NCBI GenBank assembly: GCA_902729315.2
Contig: CACVBZ020000044.1
Span: forward strand, 1-64,000
From: Spirodela intermedia
Lineage: Eukaryota > Streptophyta > Magnoliopsida > Alismatales > Araceae
Direction: 5' to 3'
DNA: 64,000 bases
The translations under genes and the position numbers were made by a program. Below, piece by piece: positions 51,127 through 64,000 of the stretch (position 1 is its first letter; the number at the start of each line of letters is the position of its first letter). The notes beneath the pieces are model-generated. The model made no database searches. It had not been told where the DNA came from and saw only the letters and a program-made list of their open reading frames with translations.

Positions 51127-52190
51127 TCAAGCTCCGACAGCAGCCACCGCGGGTTTCACCTTGGGCGGCCGGCCGCGGCCGCGCTTTGCACCGGCGGGCG
51201 GCGGAGCAGCAGCGCGGGCGGCCTTCTTCGGCGGACGACCCCGCCGCTTGGGCAGCCCCTCCGCCGCCTTCGCGGCGGCGACGGCGAGAGGGTCCTTGGG
51301 CTTGGGAGGGCGGCCGCGAGGCCTCGGCGGCGGAGGAACGTAGCCGGCGGGGAGGGGCTCCTTGGGCTTGGGAGGGCGGCCGCGGCCGCGCTTCGGAGGG
51401 GAGTTGGGATCGGGGCGCATGTAGTTGTTCTTTGAGAAGACGAGCTCGCCGGCGTCCTTCATCTTGTTCAGGTGGTGGGAGAGCAGCATGGAGTGGCCGG
51501 TGGGGAGGTCGCCGTGTTTTGATTCGATGAACTTGGAGATCTTCGCCTTGCTCGATCCGTTCTTGTCGTTCAGCGTGTCGATCGCCGTGAATATCATCTG
51601 CTCGAACATCAAATTCATCAAATAATATAAATAGGGACATACTCGTGTAATCGTCCTTCTATGGATATCATCATGCAACAATACTGTGAGAAGCGGACTT
51701 CTCGCTTATTTCTAAGAGAATAAATTAATCTTCTACAGCGGGTGTTATCCAAAATGCCCGACGACTATCTTCGAATTAATTATTCTAGATGAGATCTTAA
51801 CCGCGGCAAGCTCAGCTATTTGGAATTTCAGCTTCCTCCAGATGATGGGATAATTAATCACCGCGCAAATGCATCCTTGTTTCATCGAGTAAAGAAAAAC
51901 ATAGAGTAGAAAACACGCGATTCCTCGATAAGAATAACACCAAAGGAAAGCGACAATCCAAAAAAGAAAAAATCAAACAGTTTCTTCCACATCAAATCCG
52001 AACAACCCGATCGGATGCGAGGACGAATGATGCAGAAACCTCCACATCCACTTCCCCCTCTACCGCGAAAAATCCGAACACCGAGTGGAACCGGCACGAA
52101 ATTGAGATGGAAGACCTTGCTCCCGAGAATCCAGCCCTGAGAGCTTACCTCGGGATACGGTGGAAGCGCCGGTTTCCCGTCATCAGCCAT
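51127..52190 (-). CDS. HMGA: HMG-Y/HMGA DNA-binding protein (linker-histone-like domain plus four AT-hooks)
   Basis: Plant HMGA proteins are nuclear architectural factors that bind the minor groove of AT-rich DNA. Two exons join in frame: 52190-52149 and 51597-51127 (170 aa). The N-terminus MADDGKPALPPYPE leads into an H1/H5-type globular domain (about residues 12-75: YPEMIFTAIDTLNDKNGSS, SKFIESKHGDLP, LNKMKDAGELV). Four AT-hooks follow, at about 84-92, 106-114, 131-138 and 152-160 (RGRPPK or GRGRPPK cores). Linkers are alanine/proline-rich, and the coding sequence is strongly GC-rich. The start is the first ATG in frame; an upstream GTG is ignored. Length fits the family. Confidence 0.95.
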
Positions 52191-52284
52191 CACCGCTGAC
52201 AGAGACGCCGCCCTGAACTCCGCGGCGGCGTGGAGATGCCTCTCAGGTCCCCTGCTCGTATGCCACCACCAGTTACCCCACAGC

Positions 52285-52338
<54 letters not shown>

Positions 52339-53300
52339 AGAGAAAGTGGGGTTTTTGCTAAGACGTGGGTGGGTTCGGGGATTTAAAAAGGCGGGATATC
52401 GACGGCCGGAGGGCGAGAGGAAGTATCATATATGATTTCATATTTAAAATAGAAGGCGAAAGAGGAAAAGAGGAGATAAATGAGGTAATAAAATAATGCA
52501 AACGAAGCAGGAGAAAAAAAGGATCCTTGATCCGACGTCCACAAAGAGGGGAGATGAGAAGCATCCGACGGTGTTTAATGCCTGTGGAGCTTCACCTGGA
52601 TCGATGACGTGGCCCATTAGACTTGACTTGCGCCCCCCTTTACTTGCCCCACTCCGAGATGTGGTCACCGGCCTACGTCGGGGCCGCCCGAAGGTGACCG
52701 TAAACTGCGTACGGCAAGTGGCATCATATTCCCTTCTCCGAGAACCAACAAGGTCCGTGTCGCTTTGTACTGAATAATCCGCGTGACTGTCGGGGAATGG
52801 TAGTTGATACGAACATGACCAGCATGCTGTATCTGATCAGCGCAGCATTTGATCCGCAGCGATGCGTACCTTATCTCAACTTACATGGGGACCGATGAGC
52901 TGGGACCATAGGGCCACTCTGGATATTTCCTTTTGTCACGTGGATTTCAAATTTCAAATCAGCCCCTGCTGCCGACGGAGATTCGAAAGCAATCTCTCTC
53001 TTTCTCTCTCTCGCAACCCTTTTGGGATACACAGCGAACCCTGTTGGTGTTTCAGTACAGAACTGACGGCCTTGAGACGGGAAAGAAATCAACGGCCTTC
53101 ATGTGATCTGGCATGAAAGATTCGCAGAACTGAAGTGATATACGCCGTTGATTTGTTTAGACAATTATCCTTCTTAATTAATTTCCCGTGAAACCAACGG
53201 CCGTGATGGGATCGGAAAACGGCCCACGTCTACCGAACCTAAACGTTGACTGGAGGTGTTCTATTGGGCCGGCTCAAATTCAAATATCACAAGAGGCAAA
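52191..53300 (-). promoter_or_regulatory. HMGA leader and promoter region
   Basis: On the minus strand the leader carries a long CT tract (52287-52343). A TATA-like TTTTTAAAT lies near 52381-52390, about 190-200 bp before the start codon. Site II-like GGCCCA/TGGGCC motifs occur near 52611, 53220 and 53266. A CACGTG G-box lies in GTCACGTGG near 52937. I see no further gene. Confidence 0.5.
52287..52343. repeat. GA microsatellite in the HMGA leader
   Basis: More than 20 GA units with one interruption; on the HMGA sense strand it is a CT-rich 5' leader. Confidence 0.93.
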
Positions 53301-56300
53301 CTGGGCCACTTGTTCGAGAACCTTGAGCCTGGGTTTCGGTTCTGTCGGAAGTTCAATAATTTAAAATGATTTTATATTCAATGACGGGACAAAAAGGAAA
53401 TAAATTGACTTTGATAAAATATGAAAATAATTGAATAATATATTTTATTCATAAATTTTCATAACATAAAATTTTCTTAATTGATGATGACGACAAGTTG
53501 GTACATATGGTAGTGGGAGACAGTCAGTAGTCAAGTAATGGCTTTGTTCTCCATAAATCTATTGTCCCTTCTTATTCTTCTAAATCCCATCTGCATCCTC
53601 CTCCAATAACCATGTTCATAGGAGGAACATGAAAGAAATAAACATGTTATGGAAAGAAATAGAAGGAAAATTAAATGAGTATAAATAATGGTAGATATGA
53701 CATAAACAATACAAGGAGTCAAAAGAAAAATTAATGACTAAAACATACATTCTCACATTAACATATCATACTTCATGAGTGAGATTGTTGAGGAAAGAGA
53801 TCACCACTACACCCCACCCACATGGAAAGAGATCTAAGAGGAATAGTCTAAATAATTTCTTAGGAACTAATAAGTTGTCAACTTGCAATGATTTAGAAGT
53901 GAGAAATGAGAAAATCGACCCATTATTATTGAAACATAGTGGAATGGCACCTGTGTGATCGAGTTGTTAAGGCTCAAAACTAACAACTAAATTAGAGATG
54001 GTTAGAATTGATAACATTAAAAAAATAATCAATGGCCAATGCAACCACTTTAATTTGAAAAAAAATATAAGGAAGTTTGTATAATCTCTATCAAAGTCCT
54101 AAAGATTGGTCATCTTGAAATGACTACTCCACTTATCTATCTCTAGAAGAGTCTTAGTCAAATCTTTCATGATGACCAATGTATGTCATAGTACTCTCTC
54201 CCTCTCCACTTGGTTTCTCGATCTTATATTTTTGAAGTCTGAGTCTTTGAGTTTATACTAAATGATTGTCAATAATCTCTCTTCTTATTATCCTTTCTCA
54301 CATGTCTTTTTGGTATTATAGCAAATGATTATTGATGACGTCCAAACATAGCATTAAAGGTGTTGAATGGGTCACTAGGGAGTCCAATTAGATATGAATT
54401 AAATAAGTCCAAGGTGATAAACAGGATCGTGATGACCCTCTTAGCCCATATCATAAAATCTATTAAAGGTGGATATTCTCGAATCAACTAGTATAGATAG
54501 ACTTTGAAATAGTGACAAAGCTGAAGACTCAAACTACTCATATTCACAAGATTAGATGTAGAGAGTTAATCATTTTGAAACTAGGAGGATATGAGAGGCT
54601 CCTAAAATAATAGAGCTTTAAGTTGATGAACACTATTTTTCAATAATTCTTAGAGCTCAAAGAACATGAATAAGTCACTAAATACTGAGAGGAGTTCAAG
54701 TGATATTAATGTCTACTTATAAATATTCTCTAATAGATCTTGAAAAGCACATTCTTAAAACACTTTACAAAAGAACACTTTAAAACTCTGATGATCTATG
54801 AAGATTTCTTAGTCTTGTCATTAATTATGATAAATATCATTTTCAAAGTCCAATAGACAAAGTCAAAGAAAAAAGATTGAATAAGATTTTGGATAATGAA
54901 ATATATTGTAAAATTTTTTAAAAAATTCAATAACTATTTATGTAAAATTATCAAAGATGCAGCCTATCTTAGCCCTATAAACTTTATCTACCAACATCAT
55001 AAAATTTTAATTTATTCTTTGAATTATATCAATTAATAGAGTCAACAACCCACATAGATTCATCTTTCTTCAAATAAGAAGTTTTTATTTCTAAATTCAT
55101 TTGCTTACATCTAAGAACTATTGACGCAATGACACGTGGATCACTAGAAGAAAGATAATGCCCAACTTGTCAATATCAAGCCTTTCTACTACCTACATTT
55201 TAGAAAAAAAAGATAAGAAAATTGACTAGAGAAATATTCATTGCATGCATAATGCAAAAAGATATGAGTCATATGATAATGCTAAATTTTGTGTACTTAG
55301 TAATGTTAAATATTTACAATTTTTAGATTATTAAGATCTCATTGTATATTTTTCAATACTATACAAAATATAATATGGTTGAATATTTAAATATCTATTA
55401 ATTCTTATATTTAAGAGAAATAAAATAAATCTTGTATATATGGATTTTGATATTGTTATAAACTCTAACATGTTTCCAAAGTCAAAAGCTTTGAGAAAAA
55501 CATATTGAATTAGGATATTATGTAACTACACATTAGGAGTAAAGATAATTTTTTGTGAATGTTTATACAATTTTTAGAAACTAACCAAAGGTCTAAATAA
55601 GGGTGCAACAAAGTACATCAAGAAATGGGCCACAATTTCATCCTAAAGAAACTCATAATTCAAGACCACAAGTAGATTATGATACTCCCAAACCTCATAA
55701 ATAACTTGAGGCTGAAAGGCCATGTGAGACACGTTAAGGTAGACATGCAACTTGCATATGCACTGAGTGTGTGGGCCTCACATGAATGTATAGTCAAATG
55801 AGAAAAACTCAAACAAAGTGAGTTTTCCAAACTTATAATTTCTCCTTCGGATTTGAAAGAGATCTAAAATAGATGAAGGAAGTCATTTATATGAGGAAAG
55901 AGGTGAAATGAGGCAAGTTAAAACATATAAGGTTCTCTATACCTCTCCTTCCATAAAATGGGGAGAAAACTCTACCCTTTGGAGGACATAATAGAAGGAG
56001 AGAAAGAAAGGGTTCATGAGAGAGACCTATACAGAGAGAGAGTGTGGGGATCATCTATAGGAGTGGGGAAGCTCTAGAGTGAGTGTGGGAAGTCCTTGGA
56101 GGGAGTTGAGGTGGTTACAATGTGCCGACAATTGGTAAAGAGTTGGCTAAGAGCGAAGTTAGAGTTGGAAGCCAAGAAGGGAGAAGAGTTGTTGTGTTGG
56201 GTTCTCCTCCTCTTATGTATGATAATAAGAGCACCTTAGTGTTCTATTATCATAGAAGGGTCTTAGATATTTATGCAGATGATATGAAGGTTACTCATTG

Positions 56301-57960
56301 TTGATTGTGTAATGATCAAAGTTAATTTCATGTAGGAAAAATGAGAATCTAGATTATCCACCTTGTGACACAAGCTTAAAGGAGTGGTAGAGAAAGAAGA
56401 AGAGGAGACTCACTTTTCCAACTAATGAGAGGGTACCCACTTTCTTTCCTCTCTAGAACTATCCACAAAATTTTCCTTCCCTTTTAAGAGGTGCCTATCT
56501 AGAACCATTCATGACCTCTCTACTTCTATATTCTTTTTAAAACCCTCTCACAACCTCTCCATCCTCCCTAAAATATCTCACAACTCATTCACCCCCTCTA
56601 AAGCTTTCCACCACTTTTTAAGAGATATATTTTTCAAAAGTTGTAATAACTCTAACTTCACACTTCTCCAAAGTGAATTTTTCAGCATGTGTGACAATTC
56701 TAACATTTTACTCCTCAAAGAGCGATTATGTAAAATATGTGACGATTATAACATCCCACTCTTCAAAGAAATATTATCCAAAATAAGTGACAGTTCTAAC
56801 CTTTCACTCTTCAAGAGAAGATCATCTAGAAGGTGCAATAGTTCTAACCTCCTTAAAAGTGCCAACAAGTGCTTATAAAAGAGATATATTAAGGATCTAA
56901 AGAAGAACATTAGAGGCTAGAGCTGGATTATGAACCATAAAATCATTCTTCATTTTAAGTAGATATGTAAATTTCATTTTGACATGAAAAAAATTATTTT
57001 TGTAAGTCTTTTCATTTTTAATTAATTCAAGAACAATTTATTTATTTTAGTTCTTTTTGCGTTCTCAATTAAGTCTATTGTAGTTCTTTACATTTGAATT
57101 TGAATCTCCATCAATCTTCACTATATTCTATTGTTTTGTAAATCATTTTTTCATTCTAAATACATAGCTGAATTAAGAATGTGAATCTTTTTCATGTGAC
57201 ATGAAAATGATGCAATGTTTTCAAATAGAGTTAGGAGTCAATACATATTTGATTAAAAGAAATTTATAATTTTCATTCATTAGAATTGAACTAAATCCTT
57301 ATTATCCCTCCACATGACATGGAAGGAATGAAAATGTGCTCATCACAAATGTCATACATTTAATGTCCATTTTATGTCTTATTTTTATTTCAATTTTGAT
57401 TTTAGTTAATACATAGTTATGTTTAATTCATTCATTTTATTGATTTTTTTATGATTTTTTGTTATATTGTAAACTTCAAATATTTACTTGTAATCACATT
57501 ATTATTATTTTTAATCGTAATGATATAGTAAGAATTTTGATTAATATATTTATTTATTTTCTTTTTTTCTTCTCCTCATTATATGACATAGACAAGAAAA
57601 TAGATATTTATTGTTTAAATTTACTTTTTATGCCATTTTTTTTTGTAGAATTCTAATAACTTCTTTCAAATATTAATCTCTAGATTTACACTTTTTGAAT
57701 GTGCTAATAAATAGTTTTAATATTTCCATATCTAAGAATTAACCACACAAAATCTTTTAATAATTATTTATGTTCTAAAGAGAATAGAAGAGAACCTTAT
57801 TTTAAAAACACTATCTCTGAAGAGATAACTTAACTCAACAACCAAAGTTAAATATAACTAGAAGTGAGAAAAGTTAAAACATAATAATATTAATAATAAA
57901 TAAATACGTACATACTAAAATTGAGTGTTCTTATTCTATGATTAAGAACTTATCATTTTG
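53301..57960. other. AT-rich gene-poor DNA
   Basis: About 4.7 kb is strongly AT-rich with no convincing exon on either strand. Cytosine and CpG are scarce compared with the gene blocks, as expected for old, methylated transposon DNA. It probably includes the LTR, gag and protease part of the gypsy element whose pol follows. I could not identify those parts. Confidence 0.45.
56641..56855. repeat. 48-bp minisatellite
   Basis: Units lie at 56641-56689 (49 bp, most diverged), 56690-56737, 56738-56785, 56786-56833 and a partial unit to about 56855. Each begins (T/A)GTGAC.(A/G)TT.TAAC or a close variant and contains a CTC.TCAA(A/G)(A/G) box near its centre. Because 48 is a multiple of three, it also yields a chance 16-residue protein repeat. 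Confidence 0.88.
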
Positions 57961-57970
57961 ACAGTTCTAT

Positions 57971-59560
57971 GTGAACTACTATATGTTTAATAAAGTCGCA
58001 ATTGTTCATCGATTTCTATTTTCAATTATGGAAGTGTTATTAGATGAATTCCATGTAGCCCAAGTATTTTTCAAATTGAATCTAAACTCAAGTATCATCA
58101 AATTAAGTCAAACATCTAAAATAATATTTTTTACTCATGAATAACACTACAAATTTTGACTGATGCCATTCAAGCTCTATAGTATCCCAAACAACTTCTA
58201 GTCCTTGATAAGTAAGTTATTTAGTATGTTGTGTTAAAAAAAAATGATATATTTTTTGAAGACATTTTAATCGATAGTAAGACTACTAAGAATTATAAAG
58301 AACATCTATCTCAAGTGTTTGTTGTACTCAATCATCAATAGCTCTATGTCAACCTAAAGAACTGTTCATTTAGGCTACCCACAATTATTTGGCTTGACCA
58401 TTAGTGCTCCAAGTTGACATTGACCAACAAAAGGTAAAAGTATTTTAAAGTAGTAGTCACTAACCAATGTTCATGAGCTCTAGGGTTTCCTTATTGACTA
58501 AATATTATAAGTGATTCATCATTGAATATAGGTCAATAGTTTGAGATCTTACTTAATAGCTCAAATGCAATGCTTTGTATTGAGGGTTAGAGATGAAGAC
58601 ATATTTCTATTAACTCAAGATAGCTCTCACTATAATCTCAATTTTATTTTCTTGATTTTTTTTTTCAAAGTTTTGACCTTAAAACATATGCCTCAAGTTG
58701 AGGAGTCAAAGTAGTTCTTATGAAGAAAGGAATGCACATATCTTACTTCAGCCAAAGTTTGATGACTATCAAAAAATTAAGATAGTATATGAGTCGTAAT
58801 GATTAGTAATTATTTTGATGATATTAAAATATAAACATTGCCTATTGGGATAAAAAAATATTATATTTACAGACTAGAGGAGTTTGAAATATATCATGAC
58901 TAATCCAAAATGAACACATTTGATTTTGAGAATAGGTTCAAGACTAAGGTTGAAAATAAAGTTGTTGTGTCTTGTCTAGAGCTTTATTACATGTCATCCT
59001 ACAAGTGCCATAATTATATCAATTGAAGTTATTATATCTACATCAAATTATAGAAGAAAATATGATGGATCCACTATTTTCTAGTATCATCAATGAGCTC
59101 CTTCTTCACCCAACTAACCACACATTAAAATATGATAATACATTTTATCAAGATCAACTTGTTATCTTTGACACCTCTGAATTCATTCTAACTCTTATCT
59201 GAATTTCATAACTTTGCAACAATATGAGACTCAAATTTCTAGATAATTTACTATTGAAATTATGTAGAATGTTAGATGGAGTGACATAAAGAGTTGGATC
59301 TGGCATGTTATGAGTAGTTGCTAACGTTGTTAAAAAAATAAATTTATGGTATTGTCCTATATTGACCTCCAACTACAATCTATTTTAGAATTGATATGAT
59401 TAGCTATTACAATGAATTTTATTGAAAGCTTATCAACATCCAATTTGTATAATAAAATTCTAATTGTCATGGATTGCTTGAGTAAATATATTATTTTATC
59501 TATTTTATTCACCCACTCACCTTCAAAAATATTACTTTTATTTTACTATGATTTAATTAT
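57971..59560 (+). pseudogene. Decayed Ty3/gypsy retrotransposon pol (RT to integrase)
   Basis: Conceptual translation of the plus strand, with many stops and shifts, still aligns to gypsy reverse transcriptase. In order, the recognisable pieces are NKVAIVHRF...IMEVLLDE, QVFFKLNLNS (for the family's LDLKSGY), a THE*HYKF stretch, LMPFKLYSIPNNF (for MPFGLTNAPATF), remains of the catalytic DDILI region and a LYVNLK piece near 58350. At about 59412-59550 an integrase core piece reads MNFIESLSTS...ILIVMDCLSKY. No intact enzyme remains. Cytosine loss suggests long-term methylation decay. Confidence 0.8.
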
Positions 59561-61809
59561 TATATAATAAATCACAAATTAAAATTTTAAAACTAGAAAA
59601 TAGTTTTTAAAAGATTTTTTAGATTTTTAAAAATAAATATAGTAGTTACAATTAGGTAAAAAACTCTAGTAATAGTGAGAATTTTTCAAGTTGAACACAA
59701 AGGTGTAAGATAATATCAAGTAAAATTAAATAATTTTTAAATCTTTATCAAATAATATATATTTTTAATAAATTTTAGACTAAATGATTAAAAGTAAATA
59801 TATTTAAAATTCATGAATAAGGAAAATTTAAGCACTAATATTAGCATTCGATGAACTACAACTTCAGTAGAATCAAATTTCTACTTAGTGATTATTGTGT
59901 GAATGATAACATACTTTTTAATTAATCAAATTGAAATTTGTAAACATCAAAATAATTATAATTAATTAAATAATATTTTAAATTTTAAAATCATACAAAA
60001 TTTACTAATTTAAAGATTAATCAAGTTTAAAACATATAAAACTAAATTTTAGATGTTTAAAAGAATTTTTATATGATGTATGTCCCCACCAAAGGTTCTC
60101 TTTGGGCATACATGATGTGGGTAATCTTTAGATCCTCTTGTGAATTCTAAAGAAGCTCAACAAAGTGAAAGTTTGGTGGCAATAGATTTTTTAATAGTTG
60201 TCACTCGTTAGAGATGAGTTTGATGAAGGTGAGACATATCTTAAGAAGCTTCTTCCTCAAGTATGCACAATAAAAGGAGGCTCATATCGTATTTAGAATG
60301 TTTTAGAGAGGTGTTGACTTGTCTACTAATGTATTTCTTTGAAGAATTCATGATTTTCGTATTTGAAATCTTTGATCAGCTAGCAATAATCAAAAAATAG
60401 TATTGACACATTTTATATTAATGATTAAGTGATTCTAATGGCTTGATCATTGACTAGTGATCTAAAAAAAATCGTGAGTTAAATAAATAAAAACATAAAT
60501 TTGGTCTTTGATAATATTCAAATCTTTATTTGTCACTTGGCCATGTGAGAGAAGGTTAATAATTTACAAGAATACCTTTAAAATAGTGACATCATGACTA
60601 AATTTTCTTCTTATAATGTAATGATATTTTTGGCATTATTTCACTAACAGATTACAACCATGTTTTAGCCTCATGTTGATTTTATTTGGATGTTTGGGTT
60701 GAAAATAAGTATAAGGTATCTTGAGTTATTGATATATCTTCTCATAAATAAAATGGTCAAGTGATTTGTCTCCACATACATGTGTGTACGACCATTCCTT
60801 GCTACACACTTGGTTGGCCCTTAGTGACGTGAAAGAAGAGTGATGCACATATGCTTTCAATAGCTTTATTAGTTGTTTGAACCCCTAACTTGTGCCTTCT
60901 TTGACTAAGCTTCTTACTACCATGTGGCACCCTTTGAGTTAGTTGCCACGTGTCGGCTGGCCAATGAATTTCTTATTTTTCTATTTTTAATATTATTTTT
61001 CCTCATTTTATCTGAAAAATATGAATATAAAAATAACATAAAATCATATAGTGAGCCAAAAATTTACATTAATCACATAAAAACCCATATTCTCTATTTA
61101 ATATAAATAATTGTATATTTATCATGAGTTAATTTATAAAATAAATACTTTAACCACTATTAACTAATAATAATAAACACTTATTAGGTTTTTATTTACG
61201 ATGTTATGTGACTTCACATGTTTCATGAATCAATCCTCATTGATTGTGACATGATTTGTACAAGTTTCTTTTGACATGAATTTTTCCATTTCCATGGGAT
61301 GACCTTCAACAAGATCAGCTCATATCATCCACCAACTAATGAATAATTATGAGTGGTTAATGAAAGTATTGAAACTTACCTCCATTGTTTTGTAGGAGAT
61401 TGACCAAATCAATGAAGCAATTGATTCCCATGGGTAGAATTCCGATTCAAACACCAACTATAATTCTTCTTCTAACTTCTTTCCCTTCAAGATCATTTAT
61501 TACCATGAACCACCAACCATTCTCCAATACAAATCTAGCTTCACGAAGATAAATGATATCAACTACCTCCTATAAAAATGAGACAAGACCTTTTGCCAAC
61601 TCAAGGACCATATGGGCTAAGCCTAAGCCTATAATGAAGGACTTGAATGATGTTTTAGGGAGCTATGTAGTAAAAATTTATGTGCTCACAATTAGAAAAT
61701 ATTTGCTTGAGCAAAAGTCTTGCAGTTGACTTTGATTAGGGCCCAAATAATCCCCAAATTCTTTACTAAAGTGAGAGAGAGTAGAGATGGGGATTAAATA
61801 GATAGATAG

Positions 61810-61876
<67 letters not shown>

Positions 61877-63432
61877 TGAATTGAAAATAGACTTTGAAAA
61901 AGGTATCAACCCAAAGTTCCTTTGGCAGTAACAATTGGAAGGAACACCCTCTACAAAGCTGAAGAACAACTCTCCATGATTGAGAAATGGTGCAAGCTCA
62001 ATAGCCTACATTGGGCCATCACGCCACTAGATCTTGTAGCTTAGCTGCTCTGCCATCACATTTCATATGACATCACATCATTAATCTGTCCACTAACTCT
62101 CATAATTACAATTAAATGGAGAGTAGACCTCATGACAACAATCTTTCATAGAGAAAATGTTAGCAAATCATTTTATATACTAAAATTTAAATCCTGATTT
62201 TAGAAAAGTTCACCAAGGTTTTTGATTTGCTGGAAATTTTATACTCCCAATTATGTCAATAATTATATGAATTATTTGATCCATCTTGTGCTAGATGTTC
62301 TTATTTTCTCACATTGAAATTTAATAATTTTTCTTTTGCATTGGAATATATTTTTTAAGGGCTAAAGTGGAAGCTTTTAATACATGGAATGGTTAAAAAA
62401 ATGGGCTAAATTAGGTTCTCATTTCAATGAAAGATTAAAGAAAAAAAGTTGAATAATTTAATTTGACTACTCATGTCTTAGTTTTGTGGTAAGATTTTAG
62501 TAAAATAAGGCACATAAAATAGTATATATACAAAAAACTAATGATGGGGAAATTTTTAGTGTCATCAAACATTGTTGAAAAAAAAAGATCTCATCATCCT
62601 CATGCTTCACATTAGGCGGCCATGAAAAGTGCTACTTTTATGCTGATTATTAATTCTTCCTTAATTAGATGTATAGATGCTTTTAAACTTAGTGGTTTAA
62701 AGACATTCTTTTCATGTGTATTTAAAAACCTAAAAATATAAGAAACTTTTTTCAACTTATTATTTCAATTTATCTCCTTTTTGTCTCAAATCCAGTATTA
62801 ATTTTAATTAATATATATTTTGAAGTCAAAATAATTTGAAGATAATATCATAACTGCTGTCTTGAAAGCTTAAGACTTCTCGCTCTAGAGGGTGTAAAAA
62901 ATAATCCCATATGGGAAGAATATAGAACAAAAGTAAGGGTATCATATTTCCAAAGTAGTCCTTAATTATGGCTTGATGCTTTAAATATGACTGATTTTGA
63001 GAGATTTTTGAGACCCAAAATTGGGAAAAAATAATATAAGTGGTAAGTTGGCACTTCTATGAACCGAACAATAGTGGAAGTTTATTTAAATAATATATAT
63101 TATTTTTTCTTCCATGATTTCGTCGCACCATTTCGGATGCTTTCCGGATGGATCGTTGGGTAACCCGAAGGACAGTGTTAAATCGGATATGCCTGAGGCG
63201 GCGACTCGTCGACGGTGACAGTTCAAACAGGATAGAGAGAAGGCGGGGAGGAGGAAGCCCTAATCGCCTCGTCTCCCGCCTCAAGGTCGTCAAGTCGCCG
63301 CTGTTCCTCCACCCTCTGCTTCTTCCGCAGCCGCGCTCTGCTCGTTCTCCGCCGCACTTTGCTCGTCTCTGATCGCCCTCGGGCGCCATCTCGTAAGATA
63401 CCCTGCTGCGACCATCGGTCGACGCATAGAAG
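59561..63432. other. AT-rich intergenic DNA up to the SHMT promoter
   Basis: This holds the downstream part of the decayed retrotransposon and unidentified AT-rich DNA. A long GA tract lies at 61813-61874. From about 63100 base composition turns GC-rich, marking the SHMT promoter and leader. I see no other gene. Confidence 0.45.
61813..61874. repeat. GA microsatellite
   Basis: About 31 GA units lie in the transposon-derived intergenic region, preceded by a short GATA-like run. Confidence 0.95.
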
Positions 63433-63962
63433 ATGTCCGCGTGCACTGGAGCTAACACGGGTTTCCTTCATCAACCTTCGAGGACAAAGAAGGGTTTCAC
63501 CACTCGCTGTCCTAAAACCTATGTGATCAGTGATTCGCCACGCTTTGTAAGGCTACTGTCTGCCGTGACTTGCAAAGCTTCCAGGGTCGAAGGCACCCTG
63601 ATTGAAGGGGGACCGCCATCCGCCGTTTCTATTTACGTAGGCGATGGGGGTAAGGATTTTGTTTATAAAAGTTTTGGGAAATTTCTTTTTCTGTTTTAAA
63701 ACTTCGTATCGCCAATGAAAGAACGGTCAATCCTTGTGTTCCTGAACGCGATTTCTCGCTCCATAGGTGATGCCAGTACATTCAAAGATTATAGCCTCAA
63801 GGATGCTGATCCTGAAATGCACGCACTGATTGAAAAGGAGAAACAGCGCCAGTCGAGATGCCTAGAGCTAATTGCTTCTGAGAACTTCACATCACGGGCT
63901 GTGATGGAAGCTGTCGGTTCTTGTCTCACGAACAAGTATTCTGAAGGACTGCCCGGCAAAAG
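63433..63962 (+). CDS. SHM3: Serine hydroxymethyltransferase, plastid type, first two exons (partial)
   Basis: SHMT interconverts serine and glycine with tetrahydrofolate, using pyridoxal phosphate. Two exons join in frame: 63433-63649 and 63767-63962 (137 complete codons plus two bases). Exon 1 encodes a serine/threonine/arginine-rich transit-peptide-like leader whose start ([10 protein letters not shown]) resembles plastid SHM3. Exon 2 opens the catalytic domain: [20 protein letters not shown] then [13 protein letters not shown], both highly conserved in all SHMTs. It ends AAAAG|GTCAGT, where the next residues should be YYGGNE. The PLP lysine lies beyond the window. A mitochondrial leader cannot be fully excluded. 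Confidence 0.93.
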
Positions 63963-64000
63963 GTCAGTTCTGCGAGGTTGGACACATCTTAGTTGACTTT

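Noticed and set aside
50654-51343. 229-codon plus-strand frame
   Set aside because: Its C-terminal half is the antisense of the GC-rich AT-hook region of HMGA; the remainder lacks similarity or codon bias that I can see.
63057-63458. 133-codon minus-strand frame
   Set aside because: It is antisense to the SHMT leader and promoter; arginine-rich composition follows from GC content.

Overview
The window is nuclear DNA of a flowering plant. Every confident gene is a multi-exon plant gene with GT-AG introns: a JAZ/TIFY repressor, a PUX-type UBX protein, an IRE-type AGC kinase, ribosomal protein L19, an HMGA/HMG-Y protein and a plastid-type serine hydroxymethyltransferase. GC-rich first exons, AT-rich long introns and abundant GA/CT microsatellites fit a monocot, but this lineage call is inference.

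Layout, left to right. (1) 358-529, minus: first coding exon of NOP53, rest off the left edge. (2) 1103-3234, minus: a complete 7-exon TIFY6/JAZ3-like gene (289 aa) with G-boxes upstream. (3) 4512-8443, minus: complete 3-exon PUX2 (464 aa). (4) 9262-22252, plus: complete 17-exon IREH1-type AGC kinase (1313 aa), head-to-head with PUX2. (5) 23591-46940, plus: a 42-exon gene (1370 aa) fusing two 3-hydroxyisobutyrate-dehydrogenase-like domains, a YgbK/DUF1537 four-carbon acid-sugar kinase and a class II (GatY/KbaY-like) aldolase. A decayed copia element sits antisense in one intron. (6) 47937-48902, minus: RPL19 (206 aa) with a leader intron and a telo-box/site II promoter near 50.2-50.5 kb. (7) 51127-52190, minus: HMGA with a linker-histone-like domain and four AT-hooks (170 aa). 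(8) About 53.3-63.1 kb: AT-rich, gene-poor DNA containing a 48-bp minisatellite and a mutated Ty3/gypsy pol. (9) 63433-63962, plus: first two exons of a plastid SHMT, running off the right edge.

The most interesting object is the four-domain fusion. In bacteria, separate enzymes of these families act in sequence on four-carbon acid sugars (dehydrogenase, kinase, aldolase). Here they form one polypeptide, so it looks like a one-protein catabolic pathway. L-threonate, an ascorbate breakdown product in plants, is an attractive but unproven substrate. The two dehydrogenase copies share a run of identical exon lengths, so they arose by internal duplication, and the first copy has lost its nucleotide-loop glycines, substrate loop and catalytic lysine.

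Exon models were built by hand from splice consensus, phase agreement and remembered family sequences. All listed introns keep the reading frame. UTR ends and transcription starts are estimates.
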